Source of the DNA: Fidelibacterota bacterium
GTDB lineage: Bacteria; Marinisomatota; Marinisomatia; Marinisomatales; UBA1611
Length of the DNA stretch: 64,000 bases
Reading direction: 5' to 3'
NCBI GenBank assembly: GCA_002722105.1
Contig: PBKF01000043.1
Location: 16,589-80,588 of the forward strand
The notes below the pieces were generated by a model that saw only the letters and a program-made list of their open reading frames with translations, was not told the origin of the DNA and did not search any database. The position numbers were made by a program, and so were the translations under genes. Of the stretch, positions 8,155-16,911 are shown in pieces (positions within the stretch are counted from its first letter, which is position 1; every line of letters starts with the position of its first letter).

Positions 8155-10812
8155 TTAGAATTCAACCGAAATACCTACCTGGACTGATCTTGGCGCACTA
8201 TAATAATTTGGCCTTATTTGATATTCTTCCCATGTATGCACACCTGGTTCACCATAATGCTGAATAAATGCATCTGTTTCTTGTGAAGATCTATTAACAA
8301 ATGTGTATCCTGCTCTACCAGTATCATCGAAAACATATCTTTCATTTTGGATATCAAATAAATTATATATTTTGCCAAATAATACTATATCTAGGATCCC
8401 AAGATTAAAATTATTATGCAATCGGACATTAACATTTTTCTGCCAAGGCTTTCTTCCACTATTCGTATTTGGAACATAATTAGCAAAAGGAATATTTGGT
8501 GTATATGGCCAACCCTGGGCAATTTTACCTATAAAACTTATACCCCATTTTTTTGGATTACTTATCGTCACAGTAGCATTAAAAATATGTCTCTGATCCC
8601 AATTTAGCGGAACAATTCTTTTTTCTTCTTCTTCTCCTGTTAAAGAATTAAAATAGAATGAACCAGAGTTAAGACTATTCCCTTCTGCAACTTGATATGA
8701 GTAATCTAGAAAAGCTGATGTTTTTGAGACTTTATCGTATCTTTTTGTTAGGCTAAGAGTAAGTCCTTTTACATTTCCATAATCTTTATTCATATAAATA
8801 GAGTAAGAAGAAGGGCCATAAGTTGGAGATAAATAATCGATAGATTGAAGTGCTAGGAGATCTCGAATATCTTTATAAAATACACTTCCTTCAACCGCTA
8901 GTACTCTTGTAAACTGCTGTTGCAACCCAAATTCATAAAGTACTGTTTTTTCCGGTTTTAAATTTGCATTTCCCATTGATGGTGAAATGTTTGCTCCAAA
9001 AGTACTTGTTTTATATAGTCTTCGTAAAGTCGGCATTTGATAAAAGTGTCCATAACTAAAATGTAGGATTCCTTGATCGGTAATTGGAAATGAAACACCT
9101 AATCGTGGAGATATCATTGCTTTATCACTAGCTTGAGTTCTCTGATTTTCAGGATTGATAAGATCATCTATATATGTATCATTTGGGTCAAAATAGTCAT
9201 ATCGTACACCTGCATTAACTATCATGTCTGGGTATTCTATCTTATCCTGAAAATATGAAGAAATAAATACCGCTTGCTTTTTATAATAATTATGACTTGG
9301 AGATTCATTAACTGGCGGTACTGTTGGCTCCGGATATTGAAAACCATCAAATAAAATAACGAAATTATCTTCTTCAAGATTATCAATCCTAAAATTTGCT
9401 CCAATCTTAACTTCATGACGGTTTGTAATTTGACTGGTAAAATCAAATTTTCCACCTTGTGATTTTGACTCTCTAGAATAATGTCCCATTTGAGTCCCTC
9501 CAAATGCAAATGTTGCAGAAGGTGGAGAGCCTAATATTGAATTTGTGGATACATAGCGATCATCTGTAGGATCTTCATATAAATACTGTTTAAAATCTGT
9601 TGTTGAGTTGAAAAAATTTGCTTCATAAAAAGATCGCGCGAAGGCTTGAGTTAATTTTAAAGAATAATTATTATTTTGGGTAAAATAGTTATAAGTACCA
9701 TCTGGATTATATTTATATACGTGCGAATATGATTTCCAATCTCGACTATCATGAAGTAACTGCAAAGATAATTTAAGCTTTGGAGTAAATTTATATGTCA
9801 GTTTAGATAACAAATTCAATTTTTGTGATGGGTTCATAGCCACATATTTATTATCACCACCAAGTTGAATGATCCAATAATCAGAAACCCTAAAATCAGC
9901 AAAATCGTCTGGTTTATGTTCTCTGCGTCCATATAAGTAACCTTCGCTGTCACTATATCTACCACTAATGTTAAATGTTAGCCCTGATAAGAATGGAATG
10001 GGACCACTGAGTGCAGCATCAAAAGTCTGATTTGCCCTAAAATTGACATCATCAATATTCAAAAAAATGTTAGTTGCATTTGAAAAGTGATCACCGGAAT
10101 ACATTGAGATGCTACCATGATAATCAGGGCCGCCTTCTTTTATTTGGAGATTAACGATACCACTCATTGCATTGCCATATTCCGCGTTGAATGCACCGCT
10201 AACAACCTTCATCTCTTCCAGTGCTTTATTTGAAATATTAACTGCAAGACTATTAGTAAAGAATGGGTTTGATACTGAAACACCATCAATATAATATCCT
10301 ACTTCATTAGACCTCCCTCCTCTTATATGAATTTCTCCACCTGCACCTTGATTTACACCTGCCTGAGTAGTAAGAACACCTAAAAAAGATTCCACAGGTA
10401 AACTTTGGATTTCTTCCGAAGTTGTAATTCTTTGTGAAGCAGTTAGATCTTTTTGTACCAGTGGCCGTTCAGCTAAAACAATAATTTCCTTACCTTCAAT
10501 AATTTCTGGAGTTAATTGAATATCTTGTGTCGTGGTTTGATCTAAACTTACTCTTAAATTTTGAACGACATATTTTGAATACCCTATGTAGGATGCAGCT
10601 ACTGTATGGTAGCCAGTAGGTATATTTAAGATTACATAAACACCAAATTGATCAGTTGCTACCCCAAGATTTAAATTTTCAACCATAACATTCACACCAG
10701 GTAATGGTGCCCCTGTTTTAATATCCGTTATTTTTCCTGAAATTTTTCCTCCAGAAGCAAATAAGGTCGAAATGAACAGCACAACCGAAAATATCTTAAT
10801 TTTATGAGTCAT
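8155..10812 (-). CDS. TonB-dependent receptor with carboxypeptidase-regulatory N-domain
   Basis: Outer-membrane active importer of 885 residues. Signal peptide ~1-20; CarboxypepD-regulatory-like Ig domain ~22-105 (GKISGKITDIKTGAPLPGVNV); plug domain ~110-235 with the TonB plug motifs LPVESFLGVLTTQAGV, GEIHIRGGRSNEVGYYIDGV and MKVVSGAFNAEYGNAMSGIVN; then a 22-strand barrel ending in an aromatic (VQVGISVEF). First gene of a four-gene minus-strand unit (receptor, 1144-residue surface protein, PorV-like, amidase) with 10-22 base gaps. The divergent 144-base gap to the VCBS-repeat gene should hold the promoters for both. The ligand cannot be read from sequence; the amidase at the end of the operon makes a wall fragment a candidate, which is speculative. 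Confidence 0.93.
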   Translation of the reverse strand: MTHKIKIFSVVLFISTLFASGGKISGKITDIKTGAPLPGVNVMVENLNLGVATDQFGVYVILNIPTGYHTVAASYIGYSKYVVQNLRVSLDQTTTQDIQLTPEIIEGKEIIVLAERPLVQKDLTASQRITTSEEIQSLPVESFLGVLTTQAGVNQGAGGEIHIRGGRSNEVGYYIDGVSVSNPFFTNSLAVNISNKALEEMKVVSGAFNAEYGNAMSGIVNLQIKEGGPDYHGSISMYSGDHFSNATNIFLNIDDVNFRANQTFDAALSGPIPFLSGLTFNISGRYSDSEGYLYGRREHKPDDFADFRVSDYWIIQLGGDNKYVAMNPSQKLNLLSKLTYKFTPKLKLSLQLLHDSRDWKSYSHVYKYNPDGTYNYFTQNNNYSLKLTQAFARSFYEANFFNSTTDFKQYLYEDPTDDRYVSTNSILGSPPSATFAFGGTQMGHYSRESKSQGGKFDFTSQITNRHEVKIGANFRIDNLEEDNFVILFDGFQYPEPTVPPVNESPSHNYYKKQAVFISSYFQDKIEYPDMIVNAGVRYDYFDPNDTYIDDLINPENQRTQASDKAMISPRLGVSFPITDQGILHFSYGHFYQMPTLRRLYKTSTFGANISPSMGNANLKPEKTVLYEFGLQQQFTRVLAVEGSVFYKDIRDLLALQSIDYLSPTYGPSSYSIYMNKDYGNVKGLTLSLTKRYDKVSKTSAFLDYSYQVAEGNSLNSGSFYFNSLTGEEEEKRIVPLNWDQRHIFNATVTISNPKKWGISFIGKIAQGWPYTPNIPFANYVPNTNSGRKPWQKNVNVRLHNNFNLGILDIVLFGKIYNLFDIQNERYVFDDTGRAGYTFVNRSSQETDAFIQHYGEPGVHTWEEYQIRPNYYSAPRSVQVGISVEF

Positions 10813-10956
10813 TTAGTTTTTTGTCAAAATTTATAAACATGAATAAAGTTATTACATTATGCCAATGAAATTCTTATGAAAATTATACTCGGCATATCAG
10901 AATATTAATTATATTAAGCACCAAGTAAACACAAAAAAACGTAAAAAGGAGATAAA

Positions 10957-12687
10957 ATGAAAAAATCAGTTATAAGTTTTTTCGTTCTTTTAATTACAAA
11001 TACTTTTATTATCGCTGATGGAGGTTTTGTTCAAACTAGCTTTGCACCATCTATGATTGGTAGTGATTCACTATGGGGTGGTACCGTATCTACTGGTGCA
11101 CGTGCAGTTTTAGCAGGTACTGATCTGGATAATGATAATAAACATGAGATATGGGCAACAACCTATCATAATGGTGGTCAGGTTTATTGCTTTGAAGAAT
11201 CAGGTACAGATACTCTTGAACTTGTTTGGGCTTCTGAAATTACAGCATCAACATACGGCTATGGAACACGCTGGGTTCAAACTGGTGATTTAGATAGCGA
11301 TGGGAATGGTGAAGTAATTTTCTTTATTGGGAATGGCCAAGATGACCCGGCAGCAGGCCTTTATGTTTACGAGTGGGATGGCGTGACAGATAATGGCTAT
11401 GGTGCAACCGCTGATTTACATGTCAATTTTTGGGGTGCCTTAAATGATTCTTTATCAACAGCTCGTCCCGAACATTTTTCTGTAGCAGATATTGATTCAG
11501 ATGGTAAACATGAAATAATAATGGCATCAAATGGTGGTACTAATCCTGTTTATGGTACTCAAGATGGTTCAACACCATATTCAGAAGACAGATTCATTAT
11601 CATGTCAGTTCAAGGAGATATACCTGGTTTCGGTGCAACTGTTGTAGAAGAATTCTCAATGTCACCTAGAGATGTCGATAAAGATGGTGTAAGAGAAAAT
11701 GCTTTAGGCGGTGGTAGTCCGCAGGGTGCAGTGGTTTGTGATACAGACGGTGATGGCCTTCTTGAAGCAGCCTGTTTTTCCTGGAACAATTTGGCAGTAT
11801 TTTTTATTGAAGCGACTGGACCAGATAGTTACACTATAGGTGACACTACATTCGTTAAACTTGGAGCATCAGATGACTGGACCTTAGCACCAACAGCTGC
11901 GGATATGGATGGTGATGGAAAACATGAAGTTTATGTTGCTGGATATTATGATGCGCGTCTCTACTCAATCGTTGATACCGATGGAGATGCAACTCATTTA
12001 GTTGATAGCACTGAAACTGCAGTTATCGCTTCCGGGACTAGCCACGGAGCCCATGCGACTCCAGGCTTTGGTCTTTTTGTAGGCGGAAACAGTGGTTCCG
12101 ATATACATAAATTTGACCTAGCATCTGGGGGAAACCCTCTTGATTCTACACATTGGAGTGGGTCTACTTATGGGTTTGATAATTCCCTATCAGGGTTTGT
12201 AGCAAAACTGGGTTCAGGCTTTGATTTCGACGGCGATGGTAACCATGAAGTAGTTCTTGCATATATGAGTGTAGCAGATAGTATTGCAGTCGTTGATGTT
12301 AATAATGATACTACTATGGTTGAAAACACGTCGGCGTTTGGCGTAAGAGCTGCTGAATGGGATGCAACTATGGCATCCATTCGAGATATTGAAGTAATTA
12401 TGCCAGATGACTACAAACTCTCGCAAAACTACCCTAATCCTTTCAACCCAAATACTCGAATTGAATATTTTTTACCAGCAAATAATGATATCTCCTTAGT
12501 GATCTACAACATGCTTGGGCAAGAAGTCATTAGACTATTAGATAACCAATATACGAAGGCTGGAGCTTATTCTACTGCATGGGATGGTCGCGATAAAAAT
12601 GGACTAAAAGTTGGAAGTGGTACATATATATATGAACTAAAATTCGGCAACTTCTCTAAATCTAGACAAATGGTACTAATGAAATAA
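10957..12687 (+). CDS. Secreted FG-GAP/VCBS-repeat protein with type IX-like C-domain
   Basis: Signal peptide ~1-20, then a beta-propeller-like domain built of FG-GAP/VCBS repeats with calcium-loop cores: TDLDNDNKHE, GDLDSDGNGE, ADIDSDGKHE, RDVDKDGVRE, CDTDGDGLLE, ADMDGDGKHE, FDFDGDGNHE. The C-terminus is a textbook type A sorting domain (SQNYPNPFNPNTRIEY... KSRQMVLMK, last ~90 residues). The start is well supported by a Shine-Dalgarno sequence (aaaggag) 6 bases before ATG. It is a single-gene transcript closed by a strong terminator. Such proteins are cell-surface or released and often bind polysaccharide or other cells; a specific role cannot be assigned. It uses its own promoter, divergent from the TonB receptor. 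Confidence 0.85.
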   Translation: MKKSVISFFVLLITNTFIIADGGFVQTSFAPSMIGSDSLWGGTVSTGARAVLAGTDLDNDNKHEIWATTYHNGGQVYCFEESGTDTLELVWASEITASTYGYGTRWVQTGDLDSDGNGEVIFFIGNGQDDPAAGLYVYEWDGVTDNGYGATADLHVNFWGALNDSLSTARPEHFSVADIDSDGKHEIIMASNGGTNPVYGTQDGSTPYSEDRFIIMSVQGDIPGFGATVVEEFSMSPRDVDKDGVRENALGGGSPQGAVVCDTDGDGLLEAACFSWNNLAVFFIEATGPDSYTIGDTTFVKLGASDDWTLAPTAADMDGDGKHEVYVAGYYDARLYSIVDTDGDATHLVDSTETAVIASGTSHGAHATPGFGLFVGGNSGSDIHKFDLASGGNPLDSTHWSGSTYGFDNSLSGFVAKLGSGFDFDGDGNHEVVLAYMSVADSIAVVDVNNDTTMVENTSAFGVRAAEWDATMASIRDIEVIMPDDYKLSQNYPNPFNPNTRIEYFLPANNDISLVIYNMLGQEVIRLLDNQYTKAGAYSTAWDGRDKNGLKVGSGTYIYELKFGNFSKSRQMVLMK

Positions 12688-12700
12688 ATAAAACAGTTAA

Positions 12701-12731
12701 AAAAAAGCCCTCTTAAGAGGGCTTTTTTTTT
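12701..12731 (+). terminator. Strong intrinsic terminator after VCBS-repeat gene
   Basis: A perfect palindrome gccctcttaagagggc (12707-12722) is flanked 5' by six A and 3' by nine T. It lies 14-20 bases after the stop codon at 12687 and can act in both directions because of the A tract. It separates the surface-protein gene from the wall-salvage operon that starts at 12817. Confidence 0.93.
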
Positions 12732-12816
12732 ATTTAATATTTCAATGTTCACTTGATGTTTAATAAAATGAAACAAATTACCAGATTAATTTCTAAAAAA
12801 ATGGAAGAGACGTCTT

Positions 12817-14220
12817 TTGATTAAAATTAGACTTCTATTTTTAATAACATCGTTTTGGTTTTATTCCTGTGCGCCTCATCCAGCCTTGTTTAACAACCAA
12901 GGCGAAAATAATCTAAAAAAATCTATTAATTCAATTATAATCGATTCAGGCCTAGATGTAAATATGAGTATAAAGGTGACTTCTCTAAAATCAGGAATTA
13001 CTCTTTATTCATTAAATAGTAATAAAAAATTAATGCCCGCAAGTAATAATAAATTATATACATGTGCTGCTGCGCTCGCGAATCTGGGACCAGAATATAC
13101 TTTTGAAACATCCATCTACGAGGCAGATGGTAATCTATATTTGAAAGGTGGTGGAGATCCAGATTTCTCACTGGAAAAACTAGATTCTCTGGCTCAAATA
13201 GTTGCATCCCAAATAAACACAATTGATACAATTTATGTTGATGAAAGTATGATGGATTCACTTCACTATGGCGAAGGCTGGATGTGGGACGAAGGACCTT
13301 GGTGGTATGCTGCTCCTGTTAGCGCACTATCTTTAAATGATAATTGTATAAACTTTTTTATTCGTCCTGGAGATCTTGGAAAACCAGTATCAATATCCAC
13401 CAAACCAACTACAGAATTCATTGAAATTGATAATCAATCTATGACCGTTAATGATACCATTGATCACAAAATTTTTAAAGTCACCAGAGATTGGGTAGGA
13501 AGAACGAATCGATTTACAATTTCAGGTGAAAAATTAATTTATGAATCTGCTGATACATTAGTTAGAAATATTGTTGATCCTCCATTATTTGCTGGAACAG
13601 TTCTAAAAAAGATGTTAATTGGTTATGGAATAAATGTGAACAAAATCTCAATGGGAGTGACACCTGAATCTGCTGTTAAAGTAACATCCCATATATCGGA
13701 TTCACTATTTTATTCTGCCGAAAATTTGATGAATGAAAGTGATAATTTGACAGCTGAACTTTTTGTTAAAACAATTGGTATTAAAAATAACTTAGCAGGT
13801 AATTGGCGTGATGGCCTTAAAAATATTAAATCATTTTTAGCAGATTCAGTATCGATCGATACAGCTGACATTCGGATCGCTGATGGATCTGGTGTATCCC
13901 GATATAATCTAACGAGTGCAGATCATTTTATCCAATTACTCAGTTATATGTACGATAGCCCTTACAGAGAACCGTTTCTAAAGGTGCTGCCTGAAGGTGG
14001 TAAAAAAGGAGGAACTTTGGAGAATCGATTTAAGAAAACAAAGTCTATAATTCGCGCAAAGACCGGCGGGCTTTCAGGAGTCAGCTGTTTATCTGGGTAT
14101 GTGTTTTCATCAAATTATGGACCACTAGCTTTTTCAATTTTGATGAATGGTTACATAGGGTCTTCTTTTAAATATCTAAAACTTCAAGATGACATATTAG
14201 GTTTATTAATTCATGATTAA
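12817..14220 (+). CDS. dacB: D-alanyl-D-alanine carboxypeptidase/endopeptidase, PBP4 (DacB) type lipoprotein
   Basis: Peptidase S13 enzyme that removes the terminal D-Ala or cuts D-Ala-mDAP cross-links of peptidoglycan. The three active-site motifs are present: SxxK at S76-K79 (PASNNK), SDN in NESDNLTAELF near residue 308, and KTGG in RAKTGGLSGV near 418. The N-terminus is a lipoprotein signal with lipobox FYSC (Cys 18). The start is TTG (12817), preceded by a purine-rich ggaagaga; the upstream ATG at 12801 is in another frame. It is the first gene of a plus-strand operon, and its end overlaps ldcA by 8 bases. At 467 residues it is normal for the family. The context makes it a muropeptide-trimming enzyme rather than a divisome-specific one. 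Confidence 0.92.
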   Translation: MIKIRLLFLITSFWFYSCAPHPALFNNQGENNLKKSINSIIIDSGLDVNMSIKVTSLKSGITLYSLNSNKKLMPASNNKLYTCAAALANLGPEYTFETSIYEADGNLYLKGGGDPDFSLEKLDSLAQIVASQINTIDTIYVDESMMDSLHYGEGWMWDEGPWWYAAPVSALSLNDNCINFFIRPGDLGKPVSISTKPTTEFIEIDNQSMTVNDTIDHKIFKVTRDWVGRTNRFTISGEKLIYESADTLVRNIVDPPLFAGTVLKKMLIGYGINVNKISMGVTPESAVKVTSHISDSLFYSAENLMNESDNLTAELFVKTIGIKNNLAGNWRDGLKNIKSFLADSVSIDTADIRIADGSGVSRYNLTSADHFIQLLSYMYDSPYREPFLKVLPEGGKKGGTLENRFKKTKSIIRAKTGGLSGVSCLSGYVFSSNYGPLAFSILMNGYIGSSFKYLKLQDDILGLLIHD

Positions 14221-15142
14221 ACCTCCAGCATTAAAACTCGGGGCAATTATTGGTATAGTGAGCCCATCATCGTGGATAGATACAACTGATCTTAATACTG
14301 CAAAAACTATCTTTGAAAATAAAGGTTATAATTTGGTTCTAGGTGAAAGCGTTTTTTTAAAAGATGGCACCTATGCAGGAAAACCAGAGCAAAGAGCCAA
14401 CGATATTAATGGCATGTTTGCAAACAAAAAGATTGATGCCATTATTTGTGCACGAGGTGGATATGGTGCAAATCGTGTACTCTCTCTATTAGATTATGAT
14501 CTAATCAGAAAAAATCCTAAAATATTTATTGGTTATAGCGATATCACTGCCTTTCTAACTTCTATTACGCAGCAAACCGGATTAATTACTTTTCACGGCC
14601 CAATGTTATCTTCCTTCAAAAATGGAAATGTAGAATACAATTTAACTTTGATGGAAAAAGTCACATCTGGAGTAAACAATATTGTGATCGAACCCCCATC
14701 AGAGTTACCAATCAGAATTTTAAAATCTGGAAAAGCAGAAGGCCAATTGTGGGGTGGAAATATGTGCTTGCTGATAAACCGGTTGGGAACATCGGATCAA
14801 TTGAATACCGATGGTGTTATACTATTTTTAGAAGATATTGGTGAGTATCTGTATGCATTCGACCGCATGTTGTTCCACATGAAAGAAGCAAAGATGTTTC
14901 ATAATATCAAAGGCTTAATCGTTGGAGAATTCAAAAATATGAAAGATCAGGATACCCCATTCGGAAAATCTACAGATGAAATAATTATGGACGTCTGTGA
15001 TGATTTGGATATTCCAATTGTATCTAACTTCCCATGCGGACATGGAATTTTTCAAGCAACATTACCCATTTCAGCTCCTGTTCAATTGAATACAGAATCC
15101 AATTCTGCACCATTAAAAATTTTAGAATCACCTGTAAAATAA
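14213..15142 (+). CDS. ldcA: LD-carboxypeptidase (peptidase S66, LdcA family)
   Basis: Cleaves the mDAP-D-Ala bond of tetrapeptides during wall recycling. Family S66 motifs: SPSSW near residue 18, ARGGYGANRVL (80-90) and the nucleophile Ser109 in FIGYSDITAF. The catalytic Glu region is ILFLEDIGEYLYAFDRML (~200-217), and the catalytic His lies in PCGHGIFQATLP (~280). Length 309 residues, no signal peptide, so cytoplasmic as in E. coli LdcA. It overlaps dacB by 8 bases. In Bacillus the ykf operon likewise pairs an S66 enzyme with an SH3-NlpC/P60 peptidase, which appears here four genes downstream. Confidence 0.93.
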   Translation: MIKPPALKLGAIIGIVSPSSWIDTTDLNTAKTIFENKGYNLVLGESVFLKDGTYAGKPEQRANDINGMFANKKIDAIICARGGYGANRVLSLLDYDLIRKNPKIFIGYSDITAFLTSITQQTGLITFHGPMLSSFKNGNVEYNLTLMEKVTSGVNNIVIEPPSELPIRILKSGKAEGQLWGGNMCLLINRLGTSDQLNTDGVILFLEDIGEYLYAFDRMLFHMKEAKMFHNIKGLIVGEFKNMKDQDTPFGKSTDEIIMDVCDDLDIPIVSNFPCGHGIFQATLPISAPVQLNTESNSAPLKILESPVK

Positions 15143-15151
15143 GGATTTTTT

Positions 15152-15748
15152 ATGCTTAATTATATTTGGTTTGGAATGATGTTTATCGGTGTTGTAGTTG
15201 GAACATATACAGGTAACATTGATGCTGTAACGGAAGCAGCAATTGACATGGCAAAAGTAGCTGTCAACTTGGCTATTGGACTCATAGGTATTATGGCTAT
15301 GTGGTTGGGAGTAATGAAAATTGCAGAAGAATCCGGATTAATTCGGTTAATTGCCAAAGGACTTCGTCCAATCACGATTCGTTTATTTCCAGATGTGCCG
15401 GCTGATCATCCAGCCATTGGCTCTATAGTTTTAAATATGTCAGCAAATATCCTTGGTTTAGGAAATGCTGCAACTCCACTTGGACTTAAAGCCATGGAGG
15501 AGTTGCAGGAATTAAATCCAAATAAGGACACAGCTACAAATGCAATGGCTACATTTTTAGCATTGAATACATCCAGCGTACAGCTTATTTTGCCTGCAAC
15601 GGTTGTTGCGCTCATGGGATCATATTCAAGCCAAATATTCCTGACAACGATTTTTGCCACAAGCATGTCCACAATTGCTGCTGTTATCGCTGTTAAGTTT
15701 CTTGAAAAAAGAAAACGTTTTGGAATAAATGATGGAGGTCTAAAATGA
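15152..15748 (+). CDS. spmA: Spore maturation protein A-like (nucleoside-recognition Gate domain) membrane protein
   Basis: A 198-residue integral membrane protein of the SpmA family (Gate/nucleoside-recognition domain), with 4-5 hydrophobic helices and the conserved core MSANILGLGNAATPLGLKAM (~88-107). The spore name is historical: the family is widespread in non-sporulating bacteria and its biochemical role is unsettled. It overlaps the next gene, an SpmB-dipeptidase fusion, by 4 bases (ATGA). SpmA and SpmB are normally adjacent and probably form a complex. In this operon, surrounded by peptidoglycan peptidases, a role in moving or releasing wall-derived small molecules is a reasonable inference but unproven. 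Confidence 0.88.
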   Translation: MLNYIWFGMMFIGVVVGTYTGNIDAVTEAAIDMAKVAVNLAIGLIGIMAMWLGVMKIAEESGLIRLIAKGLRPITIRLFPDVPADHPAIGSIVLNMSANILGLGNAATPLGLKAMEELQELNPNKDTATNAMATFLALNTSSVQLILPATVVALMGSYSSQIFLTTIFATSMSTIAAVIAVKFLEKRKRFGINDGGLK

Positions 15749-16911
15749 TTGATTCCATTGTCGTTAATATCAATGAATTTTCAAAATACATCATTCCATT
15801 TCTCCTTGTTGGAATTCCATTTTATGGTCTGGTATTTAAAAAGATCAAAGTTTATGAATCTTTTGTTGAAGGTGCAAAAGATGGGTTTACAATTGCTGTA
15901 AGGATCATACCATATTTAGTTGCAATTTTGGTGGCAATCGGTATGTTTCGTGCATCAGGCGCATTAGATCTAATACTAAATTTTCTTTCACCGATTCTAA
16001 CCATGATTGGATTTCCTCCTGAAAATCTTCCACTAGCCTTAATGCGCCCCTTATCTGGGAGTGGTTCTTTAGGACTGTTAACAGATCTGATCAATCAACA
16101 CGGTGCTAATTCACTAATTGCAAAAATTGGTGCAACCATGTTTGGTTCAACAGAAACAACATTTTATGTATTAGCTGTCTATTTTGGTTCTGTAGGCATT
16201 CGTAAAACTCGGCATGCGCTAGCAGCCGGGCTAATTGCTGATGCAGTTGGAATAATTAGTGCTGTTTTTATCTGCCAACTACTTTATAGTCAGCAAATTA
16301 CTTCTTCAGAAACAATTATTGGTGATGGCATAGTGAATATTCAGGAACTGGATCCAACAATATTTGTCAATCTTAAATATTCATCGAAGGATAATTTTCT
16401 TAAACAAGATATTTATGGAAATATCGATAAATGTTATTTACGGCGGGAACCAGCCGAGATGCTTTCCATTGCTAGTAAAACGTTAAAAAAATATCATCCC
16501 GAATTGCGTCTCCTAGTCTATGATGGATTAAGAACAAGAAGTGTTCAACAAAAACTCTGGGATGCGTTGGACACAATCCCTGAAACTGAGCGTACACAAT
16601 TTGTTGCTGATCCGAAAAAAGGTTCAATTCATAATTATGGTGCTGCGGTTGACCTGACATTGGCTTATGAAGATGGATCACAACTAGATATGGGTACTGG
16701 TTACGATCATTTTAGCGAACTGGCTTTTCCAATCAACGAGGATTCTTTACTTGCAATAGGAAGGCTAGATAAAAACCAGGTGAAAAACAGGAGAATTTTA
16801 CGAAAAGTAATGACAGAAGCAGGCTTCCATACAATAACGTCCGAATGGTGGCATTTTAATGCATTCTCATATCATGATACCAAAAATAGGTATAAAATTG
16901 TTGAAAATTAA
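15745..16911 (+). CDS. SpmB membrane protein fused to a VanX/DdpX-type D-Ala-D-Ala dipeptidase
   Basis: Residues ~1-180 are a complete SpmB-like Gate protein (IPYLVAILVAIGMFRASGAL, LMRPLSGSGSLGLL, FGSTETTFYVLAVYFGSVGI). Residues ~200-388 are a peptidase M15D domain. The M15D zinc and catalytic residues are all present: the SxHxxGxAxD motif at residues 294-303 (His296, Asp303), and Glu367 and His370 in EWWHF. A VanX-type Arg lies in YDGLRTRSVQ. Spacing matches VanX. The join lies in one uninterrupted frame without a stop or slippery run. The dipeptidase would split D-Ala-D-Ala released by carboxypeptidases; tethering it to a Gate-domain membrane protein is unusual. It overlaps spmA by 4 bases and runs into the NlpC gene. 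Confidence 0.9.
   Translation: MIDSIVVNINEFSKYIIPFLLVGIPFYGLVFKKIKVYESFVEGAKDGFTIAVRIIPYLVAILVAIGMFRASGALDLILNFLSPILTMIGFPPENLPLALMRPLSGSGSLGLLTDLINQHGANSLIAKIGATMFGSTETTFYVLAVYFGSVGIRKTRHALAAGLIADAVGIISAVFICQLLYSQQITSSETIIGDGIVNIQELDPTIFVNLKYSSKDNFLKQDIYGNIDKCYLRREPAEMLSIASKTLKKYHPELRLLVYDGLRTRSVQQKLWDALDTIPETERTQFVADPKKGSIHNYGAAVDLTLAYEDGSQLDMGTGYDHFSELAFPINEDSLLAIGRLDKNQVKNRRILRKVMTEAGFHTITSEWWHFNAFSYHDTKNRYKIVEN

Noticed and set aside
12801..12816. ATG at 12801 as the start of dacB
   Set aside because: It is in a different frame and reaches a stop after seven codons.
16859..16900. ATG 16859 or 16874 as start of the NlpC/P60 gene
   Set aside because: Not excluded, but they give a 35-40 residue n-region ahead of the lipobox; TTG 16901 gives a normal signal. 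Uncertain.
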